Below, in pieces: positions 8,354 to 16,382 of a stretch of 64,000 nucleotides of DNA; within the stretch, counting starts at the first letter, position 1, and every line of letters starts with the position of its first letter. The notes under the pieces are model-generated. The model was not told the origin of the DNA, searched no databases, and was given only the letters and a program-made list of their open reading frames with translations. The stretch spans positions 682,001 to 746,000 of the forward strand of contig CAWCSS010000009.1 in the NCBI GenBank assembly GCA_963798325.1. The letters run 5' to 3'. The translations under genes and the position numbers were made by a program. This DNA is from Solirubrobacter sp963798325. GTDB taxonomy: Bacteria; Actinomycetota; Thermoleophilia; Solirubrobacterales; Solirubrobacteraceae.

Positions 8354-9561
8354 CCGTCCGCTGGCCGTTCATCACGCTCTATGCCCTGGCGTACACCAGC
8401 ACCTGCCTGGTGTTCATCGCTCCGCTGCTGGTCACCCTGGCGTTGAAGATCGACTCGCTCGTCGGGATCGAGCAGGCGCCGAAGAGCCTGGCGCTGGTCG
8501 CCGGCGTCGGCGCCCTGGTGGCGATGATCGGCAACCCGGTGTTCGGCCGGCTGAGCGACCGCACCACGTCGCCGCTGGGCATGCGCCGGCCGTGGATGCT
8601 GCTCGGCCTCGCCGGCGGGACGCTCTCCGTCCTCGTCGTGGCCGTGGCGCCCAACGTCGCGGTGGTGCTCGTCGGGTGGTGCGCCGCGCAGTTGTGCTTC
8701 AACGCCCTGCTGGCGGCCATGGTCGCGGTGCTGCCGGATCAGGTCACGGTCACGCAACGGGGCCTTGTCGCCGGAGTCCTCGGCGTGTGCGTGCCCGCCG
8801 CGTCGATCGCCGCGACCTTCCTGGTCAAGCTGTTCACCGGCCACCAGGTGGCCATGTTCCTTGCGCCGTGCGCGGTCGGAGGGATCTTCATCGTCCTGTT
8901 CGCGCTCACGCTGGACGACCGCCGGCTCGCGCGAGCGGACAAGCCGCCGTGGTCGCCGGCCCAGGTGGCCGGCACCTTCTCGTTGAAGGCACGCCAGAGC
9001 CCCGACTTCGCGTGGGTCTTCGCCAGCCGCTTCCTGTTCGTCCTCGCCTACGCGTTCCTGGCCACCTACCAGGCCTACTACCTGCTCGACCACCTCGGCA
9101 GCGCCGAGGCCGACGTCCCGCACCAGATCTTCCTCGGCACGCTGGTGCAGTCCAGCGTGGTGATCGCGGCGTCGCTGATCAGCGGCCGGGTCTCTGACCG
9201 GATGGGCCGGCGAAAGAGCTTCGTGGGCATCGCGGCGCTCGTGTACGGCCTCGCGCTGTTCGTCATCGCCCTCGCGTCCGGCTTCAACGGCTTCTTGGTC
9301 GGCATGGCCATCAGCGGGCTCGGCTTCGGCATCTACACGGCCGTCGATCTCGCACTCGTCGCCGACGTCCTGCCGGATGCGACCAGCGTGGCCAAGGATC
9401 TGGGCGTGTTCAACATCGCGGGCGCGCTGCCGTTCGCGCTGGCCCCCGCGATCGCGCCCGCGATCCTGGCCGTCGGCAGCTACAGCACGCTCTACGGCGT
9501 CGCCGGCGTGTGCGCCGTCATCGCCGCGGCGGCGATCGTCCCGGTGAAGGGGTCCCGGTGA
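8350..9561 (+). CDS. MFS transporter
   Basis: 403 residues from TTG 8350, with twelve predicted hydrophobic helices in two halves. Loop 2-3 reads GRLSDRTTSPLGMRRPW (MFS signature G-x-x-x-D-R-x-x-x-x-x-x-R) and is repeated in the second half as GRVSDRMGRRKS. The TTG overlaps the SDR stop (TTGA), so translation is coupled. Sequence style (RPWMLLGLAGG) resembles the GPH / sugar-cation branch, but a substrate cannot be assigned. Confidence 0.88.
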   Translation: MTVRWPFITLYALAYTSTCLVFIAPLLVTLALKIDSLVGIEQAPKSLALVAGVGALVAMIGNPVFGRLSDRTTSPLGMRRPWMLLGLAGGTLSVLVVAVAPNVAVVLVGWCAAQLCFNALLAAMVAVLPDQVTVTQRGLVAGVLGVCVPAASIAATFLVKLFTGHQVAMFLAPCAVGGIFIVLFALTLDDRRLARADKPPWSPAQVAGTFSLKARQSPDFAWVFASRFLFVLAYAFLATYQAYYLLDHLGSAEADVPHQIFLGTLVQSSVVIAASLISGRVSDRMGRRKSFVGIAALVYGLALFVIALASGFNGFLVGMAISGLGFGIYTAVDLALVADVLPDATSVAKDLGVFNIAGALPFALAPAIAPAILAVGSYSTLYGVAGVCAVIAAAAIVPVKGSR

Positions 9562-9580
9562 GTCCCTACCATGGCCGTCT

Positions 9581-10477
9581 ATGCCGGCGGCCGCACCCCG
9601 ACGCCCGCAGGAGATCCGCGCGTGGCTCGCGACGGACCCCTCGCTGCAGGAGCTGCAGGAGGCCTTTCCGCGCGACTGGGAGGTCGTCCAGCGCAAGCTC
9701 GCCGAGCTCGTCCCGGCCGGCGACAACGAGCAGCTGACGCGCTACGTCGCGTCGATCGACCACGACGTGCGCCGCGCGATGGCGGTCGCCGCGGTCAAGC
9801 AGCTCGCGCTGCAGGCCGCCACCGGCGTCAAGGCCGGCGAGCGGGTGCGGTTCAACCTCGTCAACGGCAAGCTCCTGCAGCGGCTGTTCTTCGAGGGCGG
9901 CGGGTTCCGGCGCAAGCCCGTCTCGATGCGTACGTTCAAGCTGCTGTGGCCGCGGCTCTCGCAGCGCGCGCTGCTGATGCCGCTGGTGGCCAAGAAGGGC
10001 ATCTACTGCTTCTACTCCGAGCCGCTGATCGACCAGCTCGCGGCGTTGATCGCCGACCGCAAGACGGTCGAGATCGCCGCCGGCGACGGTACGCTGACGC
10101 GCTTCCTGCGCGCGAAGGGCGTCAATATCGTCGCCACCGACGACCACAGCTGGAAGGACGTCGACTTCCCCGCCGAGGTCATCAAGGAGGACGCCAAGAC
10201 CTCGCTCAAGCAGCGTGCTCCGGAAGTCGTGATCTGCTCCTGGCCGCCGGCCGAGAACGGCTTCGAGCGCGCCGTGTTCAAGACCCGCAGCGTGCAGCTC
10301 TACATCGTCATCGGCAGCCGCCACCGGTTCGCCGCGGGCAACTGGGCGACCTACGAGGCGCAGACGACGTTCACGTTCGAGGAGGACGCCGAGCTCGGGA
10401 AGCTCGTGCTGCCTCCCGAGCTCGATGCGGCGGTCTACCTGTTCACGCGGGCTACGGCGTCGTCGTCGACAGCGTGA
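9581..10477 (+). CDS. Putative SAM-dependent methyltransferase-like protein
   Basis: 298 residues. The N-terminal half is helical (ELQEAFPRDWEVVQRKLAEL) without a recognised fold. The C-terminal half has a Rossmann-like VEIAAGDGTLTRFLRAKGV loop, an acidic turn IVATDDHSW and VVICSWPPAENGFE, consistent with a divergent methyltransferase. TACCAT stands 8 nt before ATG (leaderless). The last ~8 codons (ATASSSTA) are antisense to a remnant of a secreted-protein C-terminus (10452-10518), so the natural 3' end may have been replaced. Confidence 0.75.
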   Translation: MPAAAPRRPQEIRAWLATDPSLQELQEAFPRDWEVVQRKLAELVPAGDNEQLTRYVASIDHDVRRAMAVAAVKQLALQAATGVKAGERVRFNLVNGKLLQRLFFEGGGFRRKPVSMRTFKLLWPRLSQRALLMPLVAKKGIYCFYSEPLIDQLAALIADRKTVEIAAGDGTLTRFLRAKGVNIVATDDHSWKDVDFPAEVIKEDAKTSLKQRAPEVVICSWPPAENGFERAVFKTRSVQLYIVIGSRHRFAAGNWATYEAQTTFTFEEDAELGKLVLPPELDAAVYLFTRATASSSTA

Positions 10478-10518
10478 ACGTCACCGAAGGTGGCCGGCGC
10501 GCCGAGCGTCAGTGACAA
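10452..10518 (-). pseudogene. Remnant of a secreted-protein C-terminal domain
   Basis: On the minus strand, TLGAPATFG is followed almost at once by VTFTLSTTTP and a TAG stop. The same two elements, TLGTPATFG and TLTFTLSTTTP-stop, end the large secreted protein at 35561-39940, where about 100 residues separate them. This fragment therefore looks like a relic with an internal deletion. It has no start or signal peptide and overlaps the 3' end of the plus-strand gene. Confidence 0.5.
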
Positions 10519-10659
10519 GGTGGATCGGCGGGGGACGTGAGGTTGATGACCAGCTCGTCGCAGCCGTACTACCCGCGGCCGAGGTTCGCCGCATGGTCCC
10601 GGCCGCCCTCCCCTCGCGCTGCCGATCACTCACCCGCCGCAACCGCCATGCTGGGCGGT

Positions 10660-11451
10660 ATGACGACCGGGATCCAGGGCAGCCGAGGCAGCGTCACCGT
10701 CCACGAGTGGGGCGCCGAGACGCCGACGTTCGTCGCGCTGATCGTGCACGGCTACGGCGAGCACGCGCGACGGTATGACCACGTGGCGGCCGCGCTGGTC
10801 GCGGCGGGCGCCGCGGTCTACGCGCCCGACCACCTCGGCCACGGCGAATCCGACGGCGAGCGCGTCTCGATCGAGTCGATGGAGGACCTCGTCGACGACA
10901 CCGCGCGGGTGGCCGACGTCGCTCGCCTGCGGCACCCCGAGCTGCCGCTGGTGATGATCGGCCACTCGATGGGCGGGATCATCGCCACCCGCTTCGCCCA
11001 GCGCGACGGGCACGGCCTGACCGCACTGGTTCTGTCGGGGCCGGTGATCGGCGGCAACCCGGCGCTGTTCAGCCTGATCGAGTTGCCCGAGATCCCGGAG
11101 ATCCCGATCGACCCGGCCGTGCTCTCACGCGACCCGGAAGTCGGGCGCGCCTACGCCGAGGACCCGCTGGTCTGGCACGGCCCGTTCAAGCGCGAGACCC
11201 TGCAGGCCTTCATCGACTCCGTCGAGTCGATCGCCGCCGGCGGCGACCTGGGCGATCTCCCCACCCTCTGGATTCACGGCGAGCAGGACGCGCTCGCTCC
11301 GCTGGAGGCGACGCGCCCGGCGTTCGAGCGCATCCGCGGCAGCGCGAGCTCCGAGCACATCTGGCCAGGAGCGCAGCACGAGGTCTTCAACGAGACCAAC
11401 CGCGACGAGGTGATCGCGGAGGTCGTCGAGTTCCTCAGCGCCCGGGCTTGA
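10660..11451 (+). CDS. Alpha/beta hydrolase, monoacylglycerol-lipase-like
   Basis: 263 residues from ATG 10660. Upstream in-frame starts (10537, 10648) add a Pro/Arg-rich stretch and are less likely. Lid-type serine hydrolase features are HGYGEHARRY (oxyanion region, typical of monoglyceride lipase / lysophospholipase), DHLGHGESDG, the nucleophile elbow GHSMGG, the Asp in LWIHGEQDALAP and His in GAQHEVFNE. It likely cleaves a monoacylglycerol or lysophospholipid in the cytoplasm. It stands alone between a methyltransferase-like gene and a convergent AraC regulator. Confidence 0.9.
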   Translation: MTTGIQGSRGSVTVHEWGAETPTFVALIVHGYGEHARRYDHVAAALVAAGAAVYAPDHLGHGESDGERVSIESMEDLVDDTARVADVARLRHPELPLVMIGHSMGGIIATRFAQRDGHGLTALVLSGPVIGGNPALFSLIELPEIPEIPIDPAVLSRDPEVGRAYAEDPLVWHGPFKRETLQAFIDSVESIAAGGDLGDLPTLWIHGEQDALAPLEATRPAFERIRGSASSEHIWPGAQHEVFNETNRDEVIAEVVEFLSARA

Positions 11452-11575
11452 TCTCGCGGACCTTCGGAAGAGTGAAATGGCGGGTCATCGTGGCCTTCAA
11501 TCTCGCACCTCGTCCGCGCGCGCACATCATCCCTTGGGTGGAACTTGGCTCCCCCATCTTCGACCGGGTGTCGAG

Positions 11576-12409
11576 TCAGCCGCGGTAGCCGCTGGGGGCC
11601 ACGCCGTAGCGGCGCTTGAACGCCCGGGAGAAGTACAGCTGGTCCTCGTAGCCCGCGCGGAAGGCGATCTCGCCCACGGTCAGGTCGGTGAAGCGCAGCA
11701 GCCGGGCCGCTTCCAGCAACGCCCGGTCGGTGATCAGCTGCTTGGTGCTGCGGCCGGTCACCGCGGTCAACGTCCGCGACAGCGCCGCCGCGGGGACCGC
11801 CAGCGCGTCCGCGTACCAACCCGCGTCGTGATGCGCCGCGAAGTCGCGCTCGAGCACCTCGACGAAGCGGCGGTAGAGCGCCTCACCCTCGTCGGGCCGC
11901 TCGTGGATCGCGTCGTCGTGCCAGCGCTCGATCCACAGCAGCAACGCCGACAGCAGGTGCCGCTGAAGATCCACCGAACACGCGTCCGGCGGCCGCGCGA
12001 GCTCGGCCTCCAGCGTGACGATCGTCGCCTCGAAGGTGTCGGCGTCGCCGGGCGGCACGTCGACGGTCAGAGCGCCGCGGCCACCGACCAGCCAGGCCGG
12101 CGAGGCCTCGAAGAGCATCTCGCTCCCGAAGCGCACGACCGCGCCGCTGAAGGCGCGCGCCTCCTCGAAGACGTGCACCTGCCCGCGGCCGATCACCGTC
12201 ACCGTCAGCGGCCGCACGGCCGAGCGCTCACCGTCGATCAGGTGCGAGCCGGAGCCTGTGCGCGTCCACAGCAGCTCGTGGTAGTCGTGCCGGTGCGGCG
12301 AGCGCGGGCGGCGCGGGACGCCGCTCCCGAACGCGGCCTCGGAGAGCAGCACCACGGCCAGCGGCGCCGCGAGGCGATCAATGTCCATGTCTTGGCGAGG
12401 GTTTGCCAT
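11576..12409 (-). CDS. AraC-family transcriptional regulator
   Basis: 277 residues from ATG 12409 (an internal ATG at 12388 is also possible). The N-terminal cupin-like ligand domain includes PHRHDYHELLW. The C-terminal double HTH ends with LTVGEIAFRAGYEDQLYFSRAFKRRYGVAPSGYR, the AraC second-helix signature; the first HTH is in WYADALAVPAAALSRTL. It is divergent from the VOC dioxygenase gene with only 34 bp between starts, so it probably controls that gene and itself. Confidence 0.92.
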   Translation of the reverse strand: MANPRQDMDIDRLAAPLAVVLLSEAAFGSGVPRRPRSPHRHDYHELLWTRTGSGSHLIDGERSAVRPLTVTVIGRGQVHVFEEARAFSGAVVRFGSEMLFEASPAWLVGGRGALTVDVPPGDADTFEATIVTLEAELARPPDACSVDLQRHLLSALLLWIERWHDDAIHERPDEGEALYRRFVEVLERDFAAHHDAGWYADALAVPAAALSRTLTAVTGRSTKQLITDRALLEAARLLRFTDLTVGEIAFRAGYEDQLYFSRAFKRRYGVAPSGYRG

Positions 12410-12443
12410 ACGAAAGCCCGGCCCGCCGCGCGATCCTAGTCTC

Positions 12444-13280
12444 ATGCTTGCGACGACCCTCCCCGCCACCCTGACCCTCGGCCCCGTCGATCTCACCGTC
12501 AAGGACCTCGACCGCGCCATCGCGTGGTACCAGCGCTCGCTCGGCCTGCGCGTCCACTCCCACGAGGCCGCGACGGCCGCGCTCGGCGACGGCACCGTCA
12601 CCACCGTGATCCTTCATGAGGACCCGCAGGCGCGTCCCGCCGGCCGGCACGCCGGGCTCTACCACTACGCGCTCCTGTACCCGAGCCGCGAGGAGCTCGC
12701 CCGCGCCGCCGCGCGCCTGGCGCTCACGCAGACGCCGATCGAGGGCGCCTCAGACCACCGCACCCACGAGGCGATCTACCTGCCCGACGCCGACGGCAAC
12801 GGCATCGAGCTCGCCGCCGACCGCCCGCGCGACGCGTGGCCGAAGGACCTCGGCTACGCCGGCGGGCCCGCCGCGCTGGACTTCCGCGCGCTGATGGGCA
12901 CGATCGCCGACGAGGAGCCCGCGCCGCAGGTGCAACCCGGCCTGCGCATGGGCCACCTGCACCTGCACGTCGGCGACGTCGACCAGGGCCTGGCCTTCTA
13001 CCGCGACGTGCTCGGCTTCGAGGAGCAGGCCAACCTCGGCAGCGCCGCGTTCGTCAGCGCCGGCGGCTATCACCACCACCTCGGCTTCAACGTCTGGCGC
13101 GGCCAGGGCGTCGGCCCGGCGCCGGAGCACACCGTCGGCCTGCGGCACTGGACGATCGAGCTGCCGCGGGAGGAACTGGCGGCCGTGCGCGCCCGCGTCG
13201 AGAGCGAGCCGTTCGAGAACGGCTTCCTCGTCCGCGACCCGTGGGGCACCGCGGTCGCGTTCACAGCGAGCGAGCGCTGA
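12444..13280 (+). CDS. Two-module VOC protein, CatE-like extradiol dioxygenase
   Basis: 278 residues with two tandem VOC/glyoxalase halves. Module 1 (about 12-130) has LTVKDLDRAIAWYQ and YLPDADGNGIELAADRPRD; module 2 (about 165-275) has HLHLHVGDVDQGLAFYRDVLGFE, HHHLGFNVW and FLVRDPWGTAVAF. Length and layout match CatE/YfiE-type catechol-2,3-dioxygenase-like proteins. Metal ligands would be a His in HLHLHVGD, the His of LRHWTIEL and a C-terminal acidic residue. Reaction assignment is family-based; chlorocatechol or other aromatic diols are only possibilities. The 3' end overlaps the convergent metallopeptidase gene by 20 bp. Confidence 0.85.
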   Translation: MLATTLPATLTLGPVDLTVKDLDRAIAWYQRSLGLRVHSHEAATAALGDGTVTTVILHEDPQARPAGRHAGLYHYALLYPSREELARAAARLALTQTPIEGASDHRTHEAIYLPDADGNGIELAADRPRDAWPKDLGYAGGPAALDFRALMGTIADEEPAPQVQPGLRMGHLHLHVGDVDQGLAFYRDVLGFEEQANLGSAAFVSAGGYHHHLGFNVWRGQGVGPAPEHTVGLRHWTIELPREELAAVRARVESEPFENGFLVRDPWGTAVAFTASER

Positions 13281-14115
13281 ACGTGTCGCAGCGGTTCGCG
13301 TCGCCGCTGGAGTAGCCCGTCTTGAACCACTTCTGCCGCGAGGCCGACGAGCCGTGCGTCCACGACTCGCGGTCCACGCGGCCGGTGGCGGCCTTCTGGA
13401 TGCGATCGTCGCCGACCGCGGCGGCGGCATCCAGGCCGTCGTCGATGTCGGCCTGGGTGAGGTCCTCGATGAAGCCCGTGTCGACCGCGTGCGCGGCCCA
13501 CACCCCCGCGTAGCAGTCGGCCTGCAGCTCGAGCCGGACCGAGCCCGAGTTCTCCCCTGAGCGATCGTCGCCGACCTTCTCGTCGGTGCCGAGCAGGTGC
13601 TGGACGTGGTGCCCATACTCGTGGGCGATCACGTACGCCTCGGCGAACGGGCCGCCCTTCGCGCCGAAGCGCGAGCGCAGCTCGTCGTAGAACGCCAGGT
13701 CGATGTAGACGGCCTCGTCGGGTGGGCAGTAGAACGGCCCGACGGCGGACGTCGCCGCGCCGCAACCGGTGTTCGTCCGGCCGCTGAAGAAGCGCGTCGG
13801 CGCCTCCTGGTAGCCGTCGACGGTGCCGCTCCAGTAGTCCTGCACGGAGTTCACGACGCCGACGATCCGGCAGTCCTCGCTCTGGTTGGCGTCGGCGCCG
13901 GTCTTGCAGCTGGTCGAGAGCTCCTGGGACTGCGCGCCGGTGCCGACCGAATACGGGTCGGCGCCACCGCCGGGGACGTCGACGCCGAGCAGGGCGAGGA
14001 CGACCACCACGACGACCGTGCCCAGCCCGCCGCCCAGCGCGATGCCGCGACCTCCGCCGCCGCGGCGATCCTGGACCTGGCTGGAGTCGAGCTGTGCTCC
14101 GGGGCGAAAACGCAT
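13261..14115 (-). CDS. YpfJ-family neutral zinc metallopeptidase
   Basis: 284 residues from ATG 14115 (MRFRPGAQLDSSQ). One membrane anchor lies near residue 30 (GTVVVVVVLALLGVDV); the rest is extracytoplasmic. The zinc motif HEYGHHVQ, preceded by AEAYVIA, gives HExxH, and ELQADCYAGVWAAHA supplies the third ligand region. Paired Cys residues (CGAATSAVGPFYC) suggest disulphides. The family is widespread and its physiological substrate is unknown. It starts 18 bp after the upstream carboxylate-amine ligase, so the pair is likely an operon. Confidence 0.92.
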   Translation of the reverse strand: MRFRPGAQLDSSQVQDRRGGGGRGIALGGGLGTVVVVVVLALLGVDVPGGGADPYSVGTGAQSQELSTSCKTGADANQSEDCRIVGVVNSVQDYWSGTVDGYQEAPTRFFSGRTNTGCGAATSAVGPFYCPPDEAVYIDLAFYDELRSRFGAKGGPFAEAYVIAHEYGHHVQHLLGTDEKVGDDRSGENSGSVRLELQADCYAGVWAAHAVDTGFIEDLTQADIDDGLDAAAAVGDDRIQKAATGRVDRESWTHGSSASRQKWFKTGYSSGDANRCDTFSARSL

Positions 14116-14133
14116 GGCGCTTGTCCTTCCCAC

Positions 14134-15165
14134 TCAGGCCAGAAAGCGATCCGCCAGCCAGGCGGTCGCTCCCTCGAGGCCGACGGCGCGCTGGCGCAAC
14201 GCCCCGTTGCGCTCGATCAGCGCCTCGACGCCGGAGAGATCGGCGCCCACCGCGGCCGCCGCGGGAGCGAGCTGCTCCAGCCGCCGGCGCAGGATCTCGC
14301 GCACCGGCGCCTGCGCGCCGGTCTCCAGGTCGGCGAACGTCGCTTCGACGCCATAGCGGCACGCCGCCCAGCGGTTCTCGGCGATCCGCCATGTCTCGGC
14401 CGGCGCGCCGAGGTCGTCGCGCTCGTAGAGCCAGGCCACGAGCGCGTGCACGAAGCCCGCGACGGCGGCCGCGTCGGCGATCGTCGTCTGCGCGTCGCAC
14501 ACGCGCACCTCGAGCGTCCCGTAGGTCAGGTGTGGGCGCAGCTCGTACCACCAGCGCCCCGGCTCGGCGACCGTCCCGGACGTCTGGCCCCAGCGCACCG
14601 TCGCCTCGAAGTGCTCCCAGGACTCGAGGATCGGCGGGATGCCCTGGCGCGGGAGCAATGTCGCCACCATCGGGCGCACCGACGCCAGCCCGGTGTCCCG
14701 GCCCGCGTAGAACGGCGCGTTGGCCGCGAGCGCGGCGAGCTCGGGGAGATACGAGCGCAGCGCGTTGTAGACCTCCAGCGTGCGCTCCGCGGCCGGCACG
14801 TGCACCTGCAGCGAGCACACCAGCTGCGCCTCGGCCATGACGCCGTACTCGGTGAGGATCGAGTCGTAGCGCTCGCCGCGGTTGAGCTCCCCGAGCGGCG
14901 AGGCGAACGGGTGCGCGCCCGCTCCCGCGAACCGCGCGATCCCGGCGTCCGCCAGCGCGCGCCGGCCGGCCGCGAGCTCGGCGATCGCGTCGGCCACACG
15001 TCGCGTGGGCGCGGTGGCGGTCTCGATCTGCGCCTTCGGCATCTCCAGCTTGCCGGGGAGCCGCGAGGCGATCGGGGCGAGGTCCAGCGTCTCGGGATCG
15101 AGGATCAGCAGCTCCTCCTCGAGGCCGACGGTGAGCGGCTCGACCGCCGCGAAGCGATCGCGCAT
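14134..15165 (-). CDS. Glutamate-cysteine ligase family 2 (YbdK-like carboxylate-amine ligase)
   Basis: 343 residues. The N-terminal GLEEELLILDPETLDL carries the conserved acidic Mg-ATP site of GCS2 enzymes. QIETATAPTRRV, LQVHVP, RPHLTYGTLEVRVCDAQTT and ENRWAACRYGVEA are further family blocks. These enzymes form gamma-glutamyl or similar amide bonds with ATP; in actinobacteria relatives serve glutathione-like, ergothioneine or unknown pathways. No ergothioneine genes are nearby, so a specific role is not assigned. Confidence 0.9.
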   Translation of the reverse strand: MRDRFAAVEPLTVGLEEELLILDPETLDLAPIASRLPGKLEMPKAQIETATAPTRRVADAIAELAAGRRALADAGIARFAGAGAHPFASPLGELNRGERYDSILTEYGVMAEAQLVCSLQVHVPAAERTLEVYNALRSYLPELAALAANAPFYAGRDTGLASVRPMVATLLPRQGIPPILESWEHFEATVRWGQTSGTVAEPGRWWYELRPHLTYGTLEVRVCDAQTTIADAAAVAGFVHALVAWLYERDDLGAPAETWRIAENRWAACRYGVEATFADLETGAQAPVREILRRRLEQLAPAAAAVGADLSGVEALIERNGALRQRAVGLEGATAWLADRFLA

Positions 15166-15288
15166 GGCCCCCGCTCTACCCAGGGACCTGCGCCTTTACA
15201 ACAGCCCTCCCGGTCGCGCCGTCAGGACGGCGCGACCACCCTCGCCGAGCCGCTGCGCAGCGGGACGCTCGCCACGACCCCGCCGTGA

Positions 15289-15747
15289 TCACATCGGCCG
15301 GATCCGGCTCGCGGTCGCGCCCGAGGCGTCGACGGCGGCGAGGTCGGTGAGCACCGCGCGGACGGTCGCCGCCTGCTCGGCGCCGATGCGCGCGGCCAGC
15401 TCCGCCTCGAAGCGGGCGTGGAACGCGCGCGCCCGCCCCAGCGCCTCGCGTCCACGCGGCGTCAGCCGCACGCGCCGCACCCGGCCGTCCGACGGGTCGC
15501 TGATGCGCTCGACGTAGCCGGCGCCCTGGATCTCGTCGATCACCTTGACCGCGCCCTGGTTGGTCAGTCCGAGCAGGTCGGCGACCTCCGAGACGGTCGC
15601 CTCGTACTCGTCCAGCAGCCGCGCGACGTAGCCGAAGGTGCGGTGCAGGTCGGCGAACCCGCTGGCCGCCAGGTCGGCGCGCATCTCGGCCACGAAGTTG
15701 CCGTACGCGAGCCCGAGCAGCACGCCGAAATCGCTTGCGTCCTCCAT
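15289..15747 (-). CDS. MarR-family transcriptional regulator
   Basis: 152 residues with winged-helix features: EVADLLGLTNQGAVKVIDEIQGAGYVERI (recognition helix region), then the wing SDPSDGRVRRVRLTPRG. The C-terminal helix pair is for dimerisation. It is divergent from the small cupin gene (51 bp between starts). Its own -10 (TACTAT, 15755-15760, 7 nt before ATG) overlaps a short inverted repeat, suggesting autoregulation and control of the cupin. Confidence 0.93.
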   Translation of the reverse strand: MEDASDFGVLLGLAYGNFVAEMRADLAASGFADLHRTFGYVARLLDEYEATVSEVADLLGLTNQGAVKVIDEIQGAGYVERISDPSDGRVRRVRLTPRGREALGRARAFHARFEAELAARIGAEQAATVRAVLTDLAAVDASGATASRIRPM

Positions 15748-15765
15748 GCCACAAATAGTACACTA
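15735..15765. promoter_or_regulatory. Divergent marR/cupin promoters with MarR-type operator
   Basis: Plus strand: TTGCGT (15735-15740), 18 bp, TACACT (15759-15764) for the cupin. Minus strand: TACTAT (15755-15760), 7 nt from the marR ATG. Both -10s overlap the inverted repeat TAGT-AC-ACTA (15756-15765), a plausible MarR operator. Confidence 0.5.
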
Positions 15766-15798
15766 CGGTGAATCACCTAAGCGAAGGAGATCCTCCCC

Positions 15799-16170
15799 GT
15801 GTCCGTCATCTCATCCGCCGCCGCGCCCACGTTCGACGTCCCGGGCGTCCGCTTCACCGGCCTCGCGGCCCCCTCTCGCGGCGCCAGCGAGAACAGCGTC
15901 TGGCTGATCGCGATCGAGCCGGGCGCGCCCGGTGTGCCGCACTCGGTCACGCGCGAGGAGATCTTCGTCGCCACCCACGGCCGCGCGGAGTTGCAGCTCG
16001 CCGGCACCACGCAGGTGCTCGAGCCGGGCGACGCGGCGGTCGTCCCCGCGAACACGCCGTTCAGCCTCGCCAACCCGCACGACGAGCCGTTCCAGGCCGT
16101 CGTCGTGCTGCCCGTCGGCGGCCAGGCCGTGACCGAGGCGGGGACGTTCACGCCGCCCTGGGCGGCGTAG
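15799..16170 (+). CDS. Small cupin-domain protein
   Basis: 123 residues from GTG 15799, preceded by an AAGGAGAT Shine-Dalgarno about 8 nt upstream (one of few clear ones here). Single beta-barrel cupin: VPHSVTREEIFVATHGRAEL (first motif, His and Glu metal ligands) and LEPGDAAVVPANTPFSLANP (second motif, the usual His replaced by an Asn/Ser setting). Possibly a sensor or isomerase/dioxygenase of the stimulus sensed by the divergent MarR protein; the activity is unknown. Confidence 0.82.
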   Translation: MSVISSAAAPTFDVPGVRFTGLAAPSRGASENSVWLIAIEPGAPGVPHSVTREEIFVATHGRAELQLAGTTQVLEPGDAAVVPANTPFSLANPHDEPFQAVVVLPVGGQAVTEAGTFTPPWAA

Positions 16171-16286
16171 CGGTCCCGGATGGGCTCGCCCGCGCTCGCT
16201 TGGGCCCCCACGGAGAGCGGCATCGCCCTCGGGGCCCGAGGTGGCGAAGCGCGGCCGCTCGATCGCCACGAGACCCGCGGCGGTTG

Positions 16287-16292
16287 TACCGT
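16287..16292 (+). promoter_or_regulatory. Leaderless -10 hexamer for the short ORF/oxidase unit
   Basis: TACCGT ends 6 nt before the GTG at 16299, which would place the first transcribed base at or next to that GTG. Confidence 0.5.
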
Positions 16293-16298
16293 GCGGGC

Positions 16299-16382
16299 GT
16301 GCTCACCGCCCACAACCGACTCTGCCGCATCTCCACCACCATGGACGAGACCACGCTCGACGACCGCTTCGCCGCCGCATGA
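16299..16382 (+). CDS. 27-residue leader ORF coupled to the FAD oxidoreductase
   Basis: GTG 16299 to TGA 16382, 27 codons. The peptide starts VLTAHNRLCRISTT and ends DDRFAAA. The stop overlaps the oxidoreductase start as ATGA. A TANNNT -10 exactly 6 nt upstream of the GTG argues that the transcript begins with this ORF. This makes it either a translational-coupling leader, an attenuator peptide (it has one Cys and four Arg) or a small functional peptide. No homologue is recognised. Confidence 0.5.
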   Translation: MLTAHNRLCRISTTMDETTLDDRFAAA

